Below, piece after piece: positions 33,940 to 46,450 of a stretch of 64,000 nt of DNA. The DNA lies in NCBI GenBank assembly GCA_025201375.1, contig JAIWZP010000015.1:516250-580249 (forward strand), read 5' to 3'. Position numbers and translations under genes: made by a program. Under the pieces are notes generated by a model that did not search any database, was not told the origin of the DNA, and worked only from the letters and a program-made list of their open reading frames with translations. Positions within the stretch are counted from its first letter, which is position 1; every line of letters starts with the position of its first letter. This stretch comes from Gongronella butleri. Taxonomy: Eukaryota > Mucoromycota > Mucoromycetes > Mucorales > Cunninghamellaceae.

Positions 33940-34720
33940 GGATCACCACTCAGTCGTGAGAAACTGCATTTTTCATAAAATCATCAGGGCCAAATCCATC
34001 AGGATCAAAACGATCCCTGAAGGCTAACTCGTCAAAAAATCGACGCGATATTCCCAAATCACAAGCGCTTTTACCGCGTTTGGTCACTGATTCATTTGAC
34101 GTGCCTCACGCGCCGGGGCGCTCAGCCGTTGCCGCTGTACAAGACCAACAAATGGTGATGATTTTATCCTCTTTACGCCTATGAAAATGGCGCTTCATCA
34201 GAAACTTGCTCAACTGGTCCCAAATTTGGACCAGTTGATGATAGACCCGAAACCCGATTCTTCAGTGGTGTTGATTTTTTTCGTAAATCGGATCACTCAG
34301 TCGCGAAAAAGCTCGAGATTCGTGTTTGCTACAATAGTGAAAACCCGGCGCAAAACAATATTTTACGCGTTACTCCCGATGAGCCTGACCATCTGGCTCC
34401 AAATTCGGACCAGTGGGTACTCAACCCGAAACTTCGATGTTTTTAAGTTTTTTTTCGCAAATCGGATCATTCAGTCCTGAGAAAATTCATTTTTCATTAC
34501 CGGAAAAAAATCAGGGCCAACGGCCAAAAAAACAGGAGTAAAACGACCCCTGTCCTGAAGGCTAACTCGCCGAGAACTCGAAGCGATGTCCCCAAACCAC
34601 AACCGCTTTTACCATGTTTGGCCGCAGATTCATTTGACGTGTCTCGCGCGTCGGGGCGCTCAGCCGTTGCCGCGGTACGAGACCAAAAGGTGGTGATTTT
34701 GCCCCTTTTACGCCTACAGT
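33940..34720 (+). repeat. Diverged tandem duplication (about 510-bp period)
   Basis: 33940-34185 aligns with 34450-34715: both contain ATCGGATCA..CAGTC, TCAGGGCCAA, GAAGGCTAACTCG, CGCTTTTACC and ATTCATTTGACGTG then GGGGCGCTCAGCCGTTGCCG. A shorter internal repeat (34195-34320 against 34378-34490) adds a third ATCGGATCACTCAGTCGCGA copy at 34279. No coding frame is conserved. Confidence 0.75.
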
Positions 34721-34734
34721 ATGATTGGGATGAC

Positions 34735-35580
34735 TTGCAGCGCGCTAGCATGGGTTTGAACATTTTGCATCATTCATTTGTCTGCAGGCTGAAGCCCACC
34801 CAACACACAAAAATGTGTAAACTACAACAGAGTACTGTAAAAAATAAAAAAAATTAAAATTACTGTATTGTTTCTTCCATGCAATCCAAAATTTCCATTT
34901 TGATATGGTCAAACATGAATTGATGAAAAAATAATTTTAACCAATGTACAGTAGGCACTTTTTTCAATCGATCGCCGTTCAGGCGTCACTCTTTGGCTGG
35001 GGATTTTTCTTACTGTAAGTAAGGGCGACCAGCCATTCTGTGTGCCAATAGCTAATGATCGGACCCCTGATTTTTTTCAAAAGTGGTCGTAGCGCTTTGA
35101 GAGTTTACCGGTAAGTTTTTTTGCTGCAATTTTTGCGCTGAATCCTGAATGCGATGCAGGTACTGTATTTTTGAGCGGGATTGACAAAGCAGATGGCGAG
35201 ATGTATGCAAAATAGTAAAATAATAGGAGGTATTGGAATTTGCAGGCTGAAAAAAACTTGGCGGACCCATCCCGCGCACAGGCAATAATACTGTAGTAGT
35301 TCAAGCCGTTACTACGAAACTTTTATTTACTGTATTTGCGTCCAGGTAGGCTGTAAAAAGTTTCTGGAAGCACAACAAGCCCGCAAAGTCTTGTTCTGCT
35401 TGCGTGAAGTCGCGTGCAGCCGTGCGTAAGAGTGAGCAAGCGAGCCCACGAACGGCAAGAAGTGTTGAAGAGAGCTAAAAATAAAAGACGATCCATTCTT
35501 CATTGAGCATTGACTTATTGAAGCGCGTCGTCTCGATGGAAAATGATGCACACTTTTTTTCATGCTTATACTCGCTACTG
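34735..35580 (+). repeat. Dispersed repeat R2, copy 2
   Basis: Begins with GCAGCGCGCTAGCATGGGTT (34737), matched at 49673 in copy 3, and continues through CAATCGATCGCCGTTCAGGC (34971), AAAAGTGGTCGTAGCGCTTT (35078) and CAGATGGCGAGATG (35190). TACTGTA/TACAGTA motifs are dense. No coding capacity. Confidence 0.7.
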
Positions 35581-35968
35581 TATTATTTTTTTGGCACGCT
35601 GAAACTTGTCACCCTATGATACCTGCGCTTGAGCAACGCGCATCCAACGAGATCTCAGTCAAACGCTGCGATTTTTTTCCAGACAGTTCGCGATTGTTTT
35701 TATGATTTTTTAAGCTGCTCGTGAGTCTTTGCTAATAAGCAATGGTGAGATCGAGCGTCAAGGCATGAACAAAAGTGCGCTTGCCTAGCCGCCGCGGCGA
35801 TGTGTGCCACAGTGTGAATGATTCAATTTTGTAGGTGCCTGGCGCAGGCATCGGAGTTTGTTCGCGACAAGGTTTTGACGTGCCCAATGCAAGATGCGGC
35901 GGGCTTTCTTTTTTTTTTTTTTTATCGTTGTGCCTCTCTTTCACCTTGGCGCAAAACCTGTTTAAAGG
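35581..35968. promoter_or_regulatory. Spacer before the 211-residue gene
   Basis: No gene seen. T-run at 35909-35922, then pyrimidine-rich DNA to about 35945, shortly before the ATG. Confidence 0.35.
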
Positions 35969-36604
35969 ATGGCGAGCTGTCGCGCGTCGATCGATTCATT
36001 TCGTGCCAAGGAAGACTTGTTTTTCGCGCGTTTTAGCGGTGCGCGTGCGACAGAGTATGCCGACTGCGCGCTGTACGGCGAGGTGGCATTCTGCATGGCC
36101 GGGCTCAAGCCATGTGTGCTCGTTGATCTCGATCGCGCGCTCGTCGAGGCGTACCTCCAAGCGGTGGTGTTGCCGTGGATCGACGAGCAAGAGCAGCAAG
36201 AGCAAAAACAAGAGCAAGAGAATCCCCAACGCGGCGAGCCAGCGCTGTGGCGCGTGGTCCGGTGCGTGCTGGACACGCCTGAGATGCGGCAATCGCCGGC
36301 GGTGTTTGTGGCCGGCCCGCGCACATCGCGACGCGTCGACCAGGCATTGATGGCGGGCGTCGCGTACGAGTCACAGCTTGCGACGTTGTTGGATTATCCT
36401 GGCGGGCTACCCGAAGATGCTGCGCAAGTGGCCACGATGCTCGAAGTCGTGTACGTGGATCGCGCGCGCGACAACAAGCTGATGACGACATTTGCGTGCC
36501 AACAGGACGAACAACACAACGTCGTCCAGCATTTCCAACGCTACCGCCACGCCATGGCGCCGTACGGCATTGATCTCGCCTTGATGATGCGCCGACCCGT
36601 GTAG
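35969..36604 (+). CDS. Uncharacterised 211-residue protein
   Basis: One exon. I cannot name the family. The sequence looks like a folded cytosolic protein, not a chance frame: alternating hydrophobic segments (LYGEVAFCMAGLKPCVLVDL, RALVEAYLQAVVLPWIDE), a Gln/Glu-rich loop (about 72-85), then ALWRVVRCVLDTPEM, AVFVAGPRTSRRVDQALMAG and AAQVATMLEVVYVDRARDN. No signal peptide or membrane helix is present. GC-rich third positions match neighbouring genes. An upstream exon cannot be excluded, since an AG just before the ATG could be an acceptor. Confidence 0.6.
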   Translation: MASCRASIDSFRAKEDLFFARFSGARATEYADCALYGEVAFCMAGLKPCVLVDLDRALVEAYLQAVVLPWIDEQEQQEQKQEQENPQRGEPALWRVVRCVLDTPEMRQSPAVFVAGPRTSRRVDQALMAGVAYESQLATLLDYPGGLPEDAAQVATMLEVVYVDRARDNKLMTTFACQQDEQHNVVQHFQRYRHAMAPYGIDLALMMRRPV

Positions 36605-36822
36605 AAAATGAGAAAAAAAAGAAAAAGAAAAACGGCAAAACCTCAAAAACACACCTCAACAGATTTGGATCGACGTGTTTGTGCGCTTGCGAAGCGTGGC
36701 CCCGGTTTTTGGTCCCGGCACTCGCTCGTCGTGCAACTCGCTTAAATGACAAAATGCGTACAAGTTTATTAAAATAAGATGACATGCCTAGAAGCCTATG
36801 AAAATAAAAAAAAAAAGACGCG

Positions 36823-37399
36823 TCAGTGCGCGATCAAATGGGACAAAACTTGAACCTTACAGCATTGGCAGTCGAAGGGGCACTCGGGCGTGTCCTCGCC
36901 CTCGCCTATCCTCAGGTCCTTGACATCGTACAATGGGTAGCCGTCGTCCGTGAGACGCTCTACCGTGAAATAAAAATGAATTCAACATGTTTTTTGAAGC
37001 CCTTCTTTCCCCAATGGGTCCCTTACTCGACTTTTTGCCGCGCGAGTCGGCAAAGGCGTCGTCGGCGGCGTGCTTTGCCTCGACGGGGGGCGGCTGCTTG
37101 CGTTTTAGGGACTTTACAGCGGCCAACTCGGAAAAGACGACCTCCTGGACCTTGTTTTCATCCTCCTTTTCGTCCGTTTCGGTTTGCTCGGTGTCGCTTG
37201 TCTCTTTTTTGGTGTCCTTTTTCTTTTTGTTCTTGGTGTCCTTGGCAGGTGTGGGCTCGGTGGCCGTTTTTTCGGTGCTCTTTGTCTTTCCCGAGAAGAT
37301 ATCGTCGATCTCGTCGGCCGCGCTCTTTTTCGAGGGCGCGCCGTCCTTGGTCGTGGGTGTCTTTTTGTCTGCCGCGGCCGTGCTCTTCTTTTTGCCCAT
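36823..37399 (-). CDS. DUF1764-family Lys/Glu-rich protein
   Basis: Exons 37399-37027 and 36959-36823 give 169 residues. The family (DUF1764) is widespread in eukaryotes and of unknown function. Family marks: MGKKKS start, DEIDDIFSGK (about 30-40), a long Lys/Glu/Thr-rich disordered stretch, DSRGKKSKRLTDDGYPLYDV across the splice join and the Cys motif DTPECPFDCQCC near the C-terminus. The stop model adds about ten unconserved residues after the Cys motif; a donor-like GTAAGG right after CC means a further small exon is possible. An ATG six codons upstream exists but the family starts MGKK. It is probably nuclear or nucleolar from composition. Confidence 0.8.
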
Positions 37400-37701
37400 G
37401 GTGTGGCGTTTGATCAAAAGTTGAAGAACAAAAAAAAAAAAAAAAAAAAAGTGTCAAGCCGCCCCTCATAATTTTTTATGCGCCTGGTGTGCCCAATTTG
37501 GCCATGGCACTGTCAAACTCCGTCGCGATCTGCTTTTTTTGCGGCCTTTTTTGCCATGCAAGAATGTATAATTTATTGTGATTATTGACCTGAAGATGCA
37601 AAATATAGCACAATTTTGACAGTGGACAGAGGAAAAAGTAAAAAGAGGAGAGGAAGGGGGGGGGGAATCAGAGTTTAAAAAAAAAGTCCAGCAAGGTGCG
37701 T

Positions 37702-38357
37702 CTACCAGGACTCCCAGCGCTGGTAGCTTGGGGAAACCTCCATGCGTCTGCGGACAAAGGCAGGGATCGAGTGTGTGAGCCACAATTGGCGCAATTGCTC
37801 GTAGCGCTTGGCATTGAGGAACTGGGGCTTGCCGCGTCTAAAGAAAGAAAGAAAGAAGAGCATGAGACACATCAAGAGGAAATCGAAAAAAATGACAAAA
37901 ATTGTTTACCGCAAAAAGATGTCTGCTTCGCCGTGTGAATCGAGGTAGGGCGCGCTCATGATGGTGGCGCCATTATCATGGAGCAGGAGGATCAGACACT
38001 CCTTGATGACCATGTAGATGCCGATTTCGCCGCCACACTTGCGCATATGCAGATTGCATTCACCGAGGTTGTCTTGCATGCAGCAATAGCGGCGTGCGCA
38101 CACAATGGTGCCACAAACGAGACAGAGGGCAGGGTCCTCGGGGACGGTCTTGCAATTGCGGCACACGCGGCGCGCACTCTCCTCAAACAGCTGGTCCATG
38201 CGATACGGTAGCGTGATGAGCGAAAATGGCGTCGGCAGATTGAGCTGGAGATTTAGCAATTTTGCGTAATCCGGCGTGGTGGTCTTTGTCACGGCCGACG
38301 ACGTCGACGAGGACACCTGAAAAAAAAAGGATGAGACTCTCCAATTCCTCACTGGGC

Positions 38358-38391
<34 letters not shown>

Positions 38392-41300
38392 TTTTCCAAA
38401 TGCAGCGAGTAGAACGAATAGGCATTACACCATTTGCTGACGAGGTCCGACTCGATGTCTGTCCATTGCAAGAGTTGGTCAAAGGTGGGGAGGCGCAAGA
38501 CGGTGAGCAATCGATCGTATTCGTTGCTATCCTGTTGCATAGGGTCGTCCATGTCTTGTTTTTCGTCGTCTGGCAAGGGTGGGATGAAGCCGTGGTGGAC
38601 GACCATGAGCAGCAGGCTCTTGCGGAGGAAGGGTAAGGTGAATGTGCGGACGAGGGCAACGAGGACGCGTGGGGGGATCTGCGCAAAGAATTTGGCGGTG
38701 AATTCGGCAGGCACGTTGAGGCAGCGCATGATGTGGTTGGCAATGGCGACCATGGCCATGGCGGATGGATCATGGTCACTTTGGCCCGTCTGTTGTGCGA
38801 CTTGGGCAAAGGCGGCGTGGACACGTGGATCATCGAGGACTTCGTTGCCGGTGAGCGACTGCATGAGTCCGATGATGGCCTTTGTGATGTCCGCGACGAG
38901 CATGAGGCGCATGGTGTGGTGCGGATCGACCAATGTGCGTGGCGTTGCGAATCCGAGGGTGGTGAGCACACGGAAGGGATCGTCGCACAGCAATGGTTTG
39001 GTGGTGATGGAGTTTGTGGGAACAGAGGCATTGTCGGGCGCGAGGAGCACCTGAGAAAGGGTAGAAAGGGCGATGCGCTGCAGCGTATGCTTGGATTCGG
39101 CCACCCAGGCCATTTCCATGAGGGACGGGAGCAATTGAAGGGTGCATGCGAGGATTTTCAACAAAGTCTGATTTTGCGACGACACATCATCCAAAAAGAG
39201 CCCCGTGTGCTCCACCGTCAGATCGCGACCCTTGACAGACCCGCCGCGCTGCGCAATCTCCATGGCGGCAATCGTGTACGCATACATGTCGAACAATTGG
39301 ATCACCGATTGATGCAGATCCATCAAGCTGAGGATCATCCGTTTGCTATTGTTGGCTGCCGTCATCTTGCAAGTGCTGAGCAATTGGTTGTAAATGTGCC
39401 GCAATGCTTCCACGGCTTGTGTGTGTTGCCCGTCCATCAGCATGTCCAATGTGGCCTGAGCCGATGTCGTGGATGCAAATAAGAGCAACGGCGTCGATGG
39501 CGATGTCGATGTTGTTGCTGCTGCTGTTGCAGTTTGTGGTGATGATGATGCCGCGGTGGTAGCCATGGCTTCGCGCACGTTAAAGGGCGACAATGGCATC
39601 CGTAGTGGTCGTCTCGAGCTGTTGGTGATCAAATCGTGGATCGTCACATACTCATCTCCATCCGAGAGGATCGGGGGTGGCGATGAGGGCGATGTTTCTG
39701 CTGAAACGACGATTTTCATCTCATTGTACGCATTTTGCCATTGCGAGAGTGCATCATCAAAGGGTGTTTTTGGCGACACGACGCCTGGATGAGCCTCGGG
39801 TTTGCCTTTCCAAAGAATCGGGAGCAAAACGTTGCCAAGGGCTTTGCAGAGGGGGCAAAGGAATCGGCGACGTGCAATCATGGTAGGCAAATCGGGAGCG
39901 GTGAAGCGTGGATCTTGCTCGACGGCACTTTGATAATTGTCAAAGCACTCGGCATGCATCAAATGGCCACATGACGACACATGCAGGCCCGACGCGCTCG
40001 CATCTATTGGGAATCCGTGCAGATCCATTGTCTTTTGAGCATCTGCTGCAGGCGATGAGGACGATGCCATTTTCTTGGTGGCGCAATTGTCGCCCAGAAT
40101 GGTATCGCACACATCGACCAGGATATCAGGCTGTTTGAGTGGTGTGTGGCGCATCACGTGCGAATGCTGCACAAGGCCCAACATGCCGTACACAAGTCCA
40201 TTGCGGCCCAATTCCTCTTGGCATACAATACAAGTGCCAGAGGGGAAATGGCATAATCGCTGCACGGCGTCTTGGTCTTGCTGTTGGTCATGGTGAGGAT
40301 GGTCCAATCCCTCGTCCAATGCCTCATGGTCGTCCAAATGATCATGGTCATTGTCGTCGTCATCCTCACCATACAAATCGCCGTGTTGCGACAAGAATTG
40401 CGATTGTGCCTGTGCGAATTGCGACATGATGGCGGCTTGGCGTGCCTTGGCCGCTGCCTTTTTACGCTCGTACTCGGAGGGGCCATTGGAAGCCGCCTGC
40501 GCGTCGGCGGCATGCAGCGCCTTGGCCGTCTCACGCCAATCGGCAATCGCTTGTTGCACCGCCGCATCGTCCACGGTGTTTTTCTCAATCAAATCCACAA
40601 TAAAGTACAGACGCTTGTGAATGTGTTCGAGATGGTGCTTTTCAGACAGGCACCGCAGTAACACCGTCAGCAACGTCGCCGGCTCGCGCTCAATGGCACT
40701 GATGCGGATCCCGTGCTTTTCCTTGGTCGCATGGTAGAAAAAGCCCTTTTCCATCGGTTCGTGCTCTTCATTGTCGTTCAAGGTCGATGCCGAGGACGCG
40801 CGCTGCTTGCCCTTGGATTTCTTGTGGTTGCCGCCGCCGCTGCCGGCTTTCTTGTTTTGCGCGTCATCCTGAGCCGCAAGCATCGCCAAGTACAGTGCAC
40901 TTTCCAACACCGTGTCGCTCGGATGCGCCGACGTCTTCATGTGCCACAAGGCATGCAACACGATCTGGCAAAGCATCGACGATTGCAAAAACTCGCCCAA
41001 ACGCGTAAATGGACCAAACGGCACCTTGACAAGGCGCGGCAAAACGATCAATTCGTCTTTTTTGTTCTTTTTGTGGTCGTCCTCGGCCGCCTTTTGTGAC
41101 GGGGACGACGCCGATGACGACGACGATGAAGACGAGCTGAGCCATTCGGCCCACGCCGGATCGGTCTGTGTCAGGTGGGGTCGATGCTTGCGCAAGGCGT
41201 CAAAGGCCTCTTCGCGATGATTGCGCGTGAAATGCCAAAAGTACGGGTCCAGATCATCATAATAGGGGTCCTTGAGCTCGTAGACGCCATGGTCATTCAA

Positions 41301-42938
41301 TCCGTCGGGCGGCTTGTACGTGGCAAGCTCCAACAGCGTGCTTTCAAAGGCCTCATGCTCGTGCAAGTGCTCCGGCACAAGCTTGACCAATTCCGAATGC
41401 GACATGGTGGCAATGCCCAGATACTGGATGATGTAGCGCCGGATATGGTGTTCGACCGACATGGCCGACGCGTAGCCACGCTCCGTCGCGCAAATCACAA
41501 GCAATCCAAGGAATTCCTCCACCATGTAAAGCAATTGCGTCGCCTCATAGTCGCCAGGCATGTGCTGAGGCACCTTGCCGCTGAACCATTCATACAATTT
41601 GAACCGATCCAGCATCGTCACAAGCAGATGATCAGGATCCGTCGCCACAAACCCGGCCTGCAGCAGGTAAATGTCACGATCGTACGTGTTGCCGCGCACG
41701 CTGATGTCCTTGTACGTGCGTGCCTAATTGATCATGATCCGAATTGGACATTGGAAGTCGTTAGAAAAAAAAAGGTGCTTTCTTTTTTTTCCTTCTTTTT
41801 TCTTTTTTCTCTCGCCCCAATTTTTTTCTTTTTACCTGATTGCGCACGCCATAGCCATTGCGGACCCAGACGCCGCAATTGATTTGTGACAGGAGCACAA
41901 TGGTGCGCAGCGGATAATCGAGCAGGGTGAGGAAGAGGTCATTGTCCTTGTCGCTATGATTGTTGCGCGCAATCATCTGTTTGAACTGGCCAAGGCCCAG
42001 GGCCACGAGCAGATCATCGCGCAGCAAGGTCACGTGCTCAAGCAACTCGGAAAGCAGCCAGTGAAACGGGTGGTGGAACGACACGGGCTCGCGTGTGACG
42101 TCGTAATCGACAATGTTGAACGATCCGGCGTGGGGCGTGTGCACCTGCTTAAATTGTTGGTCGCGTGCACCGCGGATCAGCACCTGCGGCGCGCCATTGT
42201 TGGCGGCGGACGCGTCACCAAGCGTGCTCTGCAACTCTGTCGATTTTTGGGGCTGCCATCGCGTGATTTCATCCAGTACACGGTAAATCGACCGGCACAG
42301 GCTCCGTGACGCGGCAACGAGCGTGTCATGGTCATGAGAACTCAAATGCTCCGACGAGAAGCATTCGGCAAACATGTGGCAAATCTTGGCAATCTGCAGC
42401 GTCACATTGAACGCGCTCACCCATGAATTCGACTCGTATTCGACGTGCGTGTGCCGCTGTCGCACCAATGGGTCCATGGCCTGGAACTGGTACAACATGT
42501 CCATCATCGACCGCAGGTACAGCGGGTCCTTGGTCACCTCCGACTTGACCAGATCCGCATTCAGCACATAGCGCAAGTCAAAAAACGTAAACGCGTACCG
42601 GTGCCGCGTAATGGATCGCGATCGGCAGTCCACCTGCATCGTCCGATAACGCTCGGGTAACACCATGTGTACATGATCCGTCAAAAAGAAATTCGACAGC
42701 AGACTGCACACAATCCCAAAGAAACGGTACTGCTTGACAAGCATCCATGCCACCGTCGGCACCGTCAGCAGCTGCACAGACAATGACGTGATCGAATGCT
42801 CAGGCTCTCGGTCCTTGAAAAAGAACGCGTCCACAAGATCAGGGTAATTGCGCGCGAGACGGATCCCTTTTTTTTTTATGGAAAAAAAAAATGAGCCTTT
42901 GTTTTTCTTTTTTTTTTCTTTTCATTTTCTTTTTTTTT

Positions 42939-42970
<32 letters not shown>

Positions 42971-45444
42971 CTTTTTTTTTCTTTTTTTTTTTCTTTTCTT
43001 TTTTCTTTTTCTCTCTCTCTCTCTCTTTCTCTCTTTTTTTTTTCTCATTTTTTCATATTTTACCAAGGATGGGCCGGTAGTCAAAGTTTGAAATCAATGT
43101 GCCAATGAGCAGATCCTTGATGCAGGTGCGTGCGAGCTTCCACAGGCGCAAATCGAATTGGAGCAAGTAATCGAGGCGCAGCTTGCGCTTGAATTCGGCC
43201 TTCATGCTGGTATTGACTTGGCGAAAGGACGATGGGCTCGGTGGGAACACGGGCATCCCGAGCAGAGCCTCGTTGCGCTCGATTTCGGCCTTTTCCTTTT
43301 GCTCCATGGCGGCGAGCCATGCATCCAGGTCATAGCTGAGATCGACAATGTCCTGGACAGATGACGATGAATGGGTGGTGGGGTGGTTGCTAGAGGAGCG
43401 GCGGCGTGCAGAAGGAGGAGGAGGAGGAGGAGGTGTCGTCGTAGACGCGTTCAATGGTTGGGTATGTTGTTCTTGCTGTTGGGCACGCGCTTGGCGCGCC
43501 AATTGGATCACGGGCACTGTATTGGGGGCAAAGCGCGCCGTGCGTAGCTGCGGTATCCGTGACGACGACATGGACGACAAGGACGATGAGGATGAGGACG
43601 AGGATGCGCGTCGACGTCGACGGCGTGTCAATGTTGGCCCCGCCGGCGTATCTTGATTCAAATTCGCGTCATTTGTGGAAGGCGCAAGCCATTCGCTGGC
43701 CTCCTCGGCCGATTGGTAGTCCATGGGATCATCATTGTCATCGTCGTCGTCATGTTCCTCGATATCTTCGGAATCGTCATCGGCATCTTGGTAATCCATG
43801 TCGTGATCCGTCAAAATGATCTCGTCCACATCCGACGCATTCATCATCATGTCTTGTTCATCATCTTCTTCATCATCATCATCCAGCGGGAATTCGAGCG
43901 GCGCAAGAAATGCAAGTGCATTGGCCGCTACTTGTTCAACATCCATCAGCCCATTGCCGCCTCCATCGTCCGTCATGTCCAGATCAGGGCCACTGAATTC
44001 ATTGTCGTCGGGGCTTTCCTCGTGATCCAATCGCCGCTCACGTCGTGCCGTCGTCGACAAGGTCGCCAACACGGGCGACAATTGCCAATCCATGCAAAGC
44101 ACCTTGCAGATCGCATCGCGCAAAATCGAAGATCCGCCTTGCACGCTCGCAAAAAAGGGCAATCGGCCGCTAATTAGGCTCTTGAGCCATTGTAACAGCA
44201 CGCCGCATATATCCTCGCGCACCGTGTTTTGTTGAGATCGCACCGTCACCGCAAGATTGATCGTGCTAATCTCGCGCGCCACACGCGTCACTTGCTTGAC
44301 ATCATTCGAACAGAAAACGACATGACGCCCATTTTGATCCACTTGTTCCGCGTCGCGCTGCGCTTCAGCCTTGCTCTTGAGCGTCGCCTTCATCACAATG
44401 TCAATCACTTGCTCAAAAGAATGCCGCTCGTCGTTCCAAAGCACACACGCGTATGTGTTGCTGCCATTGGCGTTCCCAGGGATGTTGAGCGCCGCATGCG
44501 ATGCTTGTGTCTCTTGCACCACTTGCTGCACATCCCCTGCAGATACTTTTTCGGGCGAAGCCGCAAACGTCGAAAGCACGTAATCAAAGACAACAGAAAG
44601 CGTGTCTTCCACCGCTTGGATCAACGCCAATGGCACGCTCTCGAGCGGCTCCATGGTCGGAAGCACCACCTTGTTGCCCTTGTCGTCCACCAGCGCGTCC
44701 AATGAGTGGATCCGACACGATAAAGGCACCTTCCACGCTTCGGGATCCCCGCAATCGCAGCATCCGCCCGTCCCTTGGCCGAGCCACATCTTGACATCGT
44801 GGCCCTCGTGGTCAGTCGCATGGAAACAGCGCGAACAAAGCACACACGTGTCGTCCAGACCGCAATTCCTAAATAAAAGAGCGAGAAAGAGAAAGAGAGA
44901 GAAAAAGAGAGAAAAAGAGAAAAAAAAAAGAGAGAACAAGACAATATACGTGAGAATCCAATCGCGGGCCAATTTCTTTTTTGCTTTTTTTTTTTTTGTT
45001 GTTTTACCGGCACCGGTAGACGGTCTCGCCCTTTTTGAACAGGTGGCCACACTGCTTGCCACGTTGCGTCTCCCAATACTCGGGCTCATCGTCCATGGCG
45101 GCATCGTCACCGCCATGCACAGAAGGGTCGTCATCCCTGTGGCTGTGGTTGCTACCGCTGCTGTTGCTGCTGCTGCTGCCAAGTAGATCGAACCGTGCAA
45201 GAGCACGCCCCACAGAAGCATCGTCATTCTCGGCTTGCTTGAAGAAATATTGTTGCAGCCAATCTTGCCGGTCGCCCCACAACGACCGATAGCAGCTCGT
45301 CAAAAGAAGCTGCTCATCACGAGCAGAAAGCTTAGAAAGCCGCCCAGGCGCGTCGCTTAAAAACGCTTGCAGCCGCATCGCAGCGCCACCAACGCTGCCA
45401 GACACGCCCGCGACGCCAGCACTAGTCGTGGCAGACGAGGACAT
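37702..45444 (-). CDS. UBR1: UBR1-type N-recognin E3 ubiquitin ligase
   Basis: Six exons: 45444-45008, 44868-43064, 42866-41836, 41723-38391, 38316-37910 and 37837-37702, giving 2382 residues. It recognises N-degrons and ubiquitinates the substrate. The UBR box spans about residues 132-200 ([50 protein letters not shown]). A ClpS-like N-domain follows near 290-375 (YACVLWNDERHSFEQVIDIV), so both type 1 and type 2 N-degrons should be bound. A Ser/Asp/Glu-rich, poly-Asp insert occupies roughly 500-690. The RING-H2 domain is at about 1585-1715 (CIVCQEELG ... SCGHLMHAECF ... FLCPLCKALGN) with a long internal loop. The C-terminal UBLC-type cap has VCRNCKTVPEDPALCLVCGT and ends RRGKPQFLNAKRYEQLRQLW. 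Intron 2 contains a 170-nt T-rich tract. Confidence 0.93.
42868..43060 (-). repeat. Homopolymer/CT-rich tract in UBR1 intron 2
   Basis: Almost pure C/T on the + strand (repeated C + T8-T9 units, then a CT dinucleotide run near 43012-43034) fills the intron; on the coding strand it is purine-rich. Confidence 0.9.
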
Positions 45445-46450
45445 GGTGTCAAAAGAAGAAGAAAAAAAGCTTGCAAGCAAGACAAGAAAAAAAGGCGGGA
45501 AAGAAAAAGAAAAAAAAGAATAAAAGAGGAAAGAAGAAAAAAAAAAAAAAAGAGCGGAACAAGCAAACATTTATTCTATTCTCCACATTTTTTTGGACGG
45601 TGTTTGACTTTCCCCTTGGCACCATTTTCCTCCTTTCTCCTCTTTTCACTTGAAACGAGGCCAGCATGCCCATCGCCCATTTGACCCTCCTTTTTCTTCA
45701 TCCATGTTACTTGTGCGAGCTCAAGAGCCCGTTGGACATGCTCTTGGCCGTTCATTCGCTCATTTGGTCTCTTTTCGTCGTTTTCGCTTGCCACATTGAT
45801 GCAAAAAGTGCAACCATGGCGTGACGAATCACTGCCATCGACGGTCACGCAAACGGATCAGCCGCAGCAAACAAAACACTAAAGATGCATCATGCCAATC
45901 TCAGTCTTGGGAGTCAAAGGGGACCAAAAGCCATTTGGAAGCCATGAAAAAAAATAGCCCAGTTGGTGCAACCACTTGGTATTCTTTCTTGGCTTTTCCC
46001 TCCCCTGCGGTAGGGAGCAGGACAAACTCAACGGTGCTAAAACGAGACCGACCGGGCCTGACGGCCTGCGGGGCGCCAAACCAAAAAAAAAAAACAGACG
46101 CGCGCCTCGATTTTTCAAATCTTTCACGTGGTCGACACGTTGGACACACGCTTGCAGCGCCAGGTTGAACGTGGCGCCATACAACCAACATCTAAACATG
46201 GCACCGATGGCGTTCGTACATGGCAAGCCGCGCGGCCGTGCCTTGCAATGCCACATTTTACAAAAAAATGCGAAGCAAAAATGGGGCAAACAGGCAGCCT
46301 GGGGAAACAATGACATTTCTTATGACAAAGACCGGGATTTCAAAGTCAGACACCAGCAGGATAAAAGGGCAGTGTGGGGCAAAAAAAAAAAAAAAAAAAA
46401 AAGCTTGCTCTTTTTGCTTTTTTCAACACTTTCCAATACCTTTCCACACC
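45445..46450. promoter_or_regulatory. Divergent spacer UBR1 / ECH1 paralogue 1
   Basis: No gene seen. A-rich near 45455-45550 (T-rich on the UBR1 coding strand). A GATAAAAGG TATA-like element lies at 46360-46368 and an A22 run at 46381-46402, about 50 bp before the ECH1 ATG. Confidence 0.4.

Noticed and set aside
38434..39482. Long + strand open frames opposite UBR1
   Set aside because: Shadows of the GC-biased UBR1 exon 4; no splice sites or domains, while the minus strand has a continuous conserved protein.
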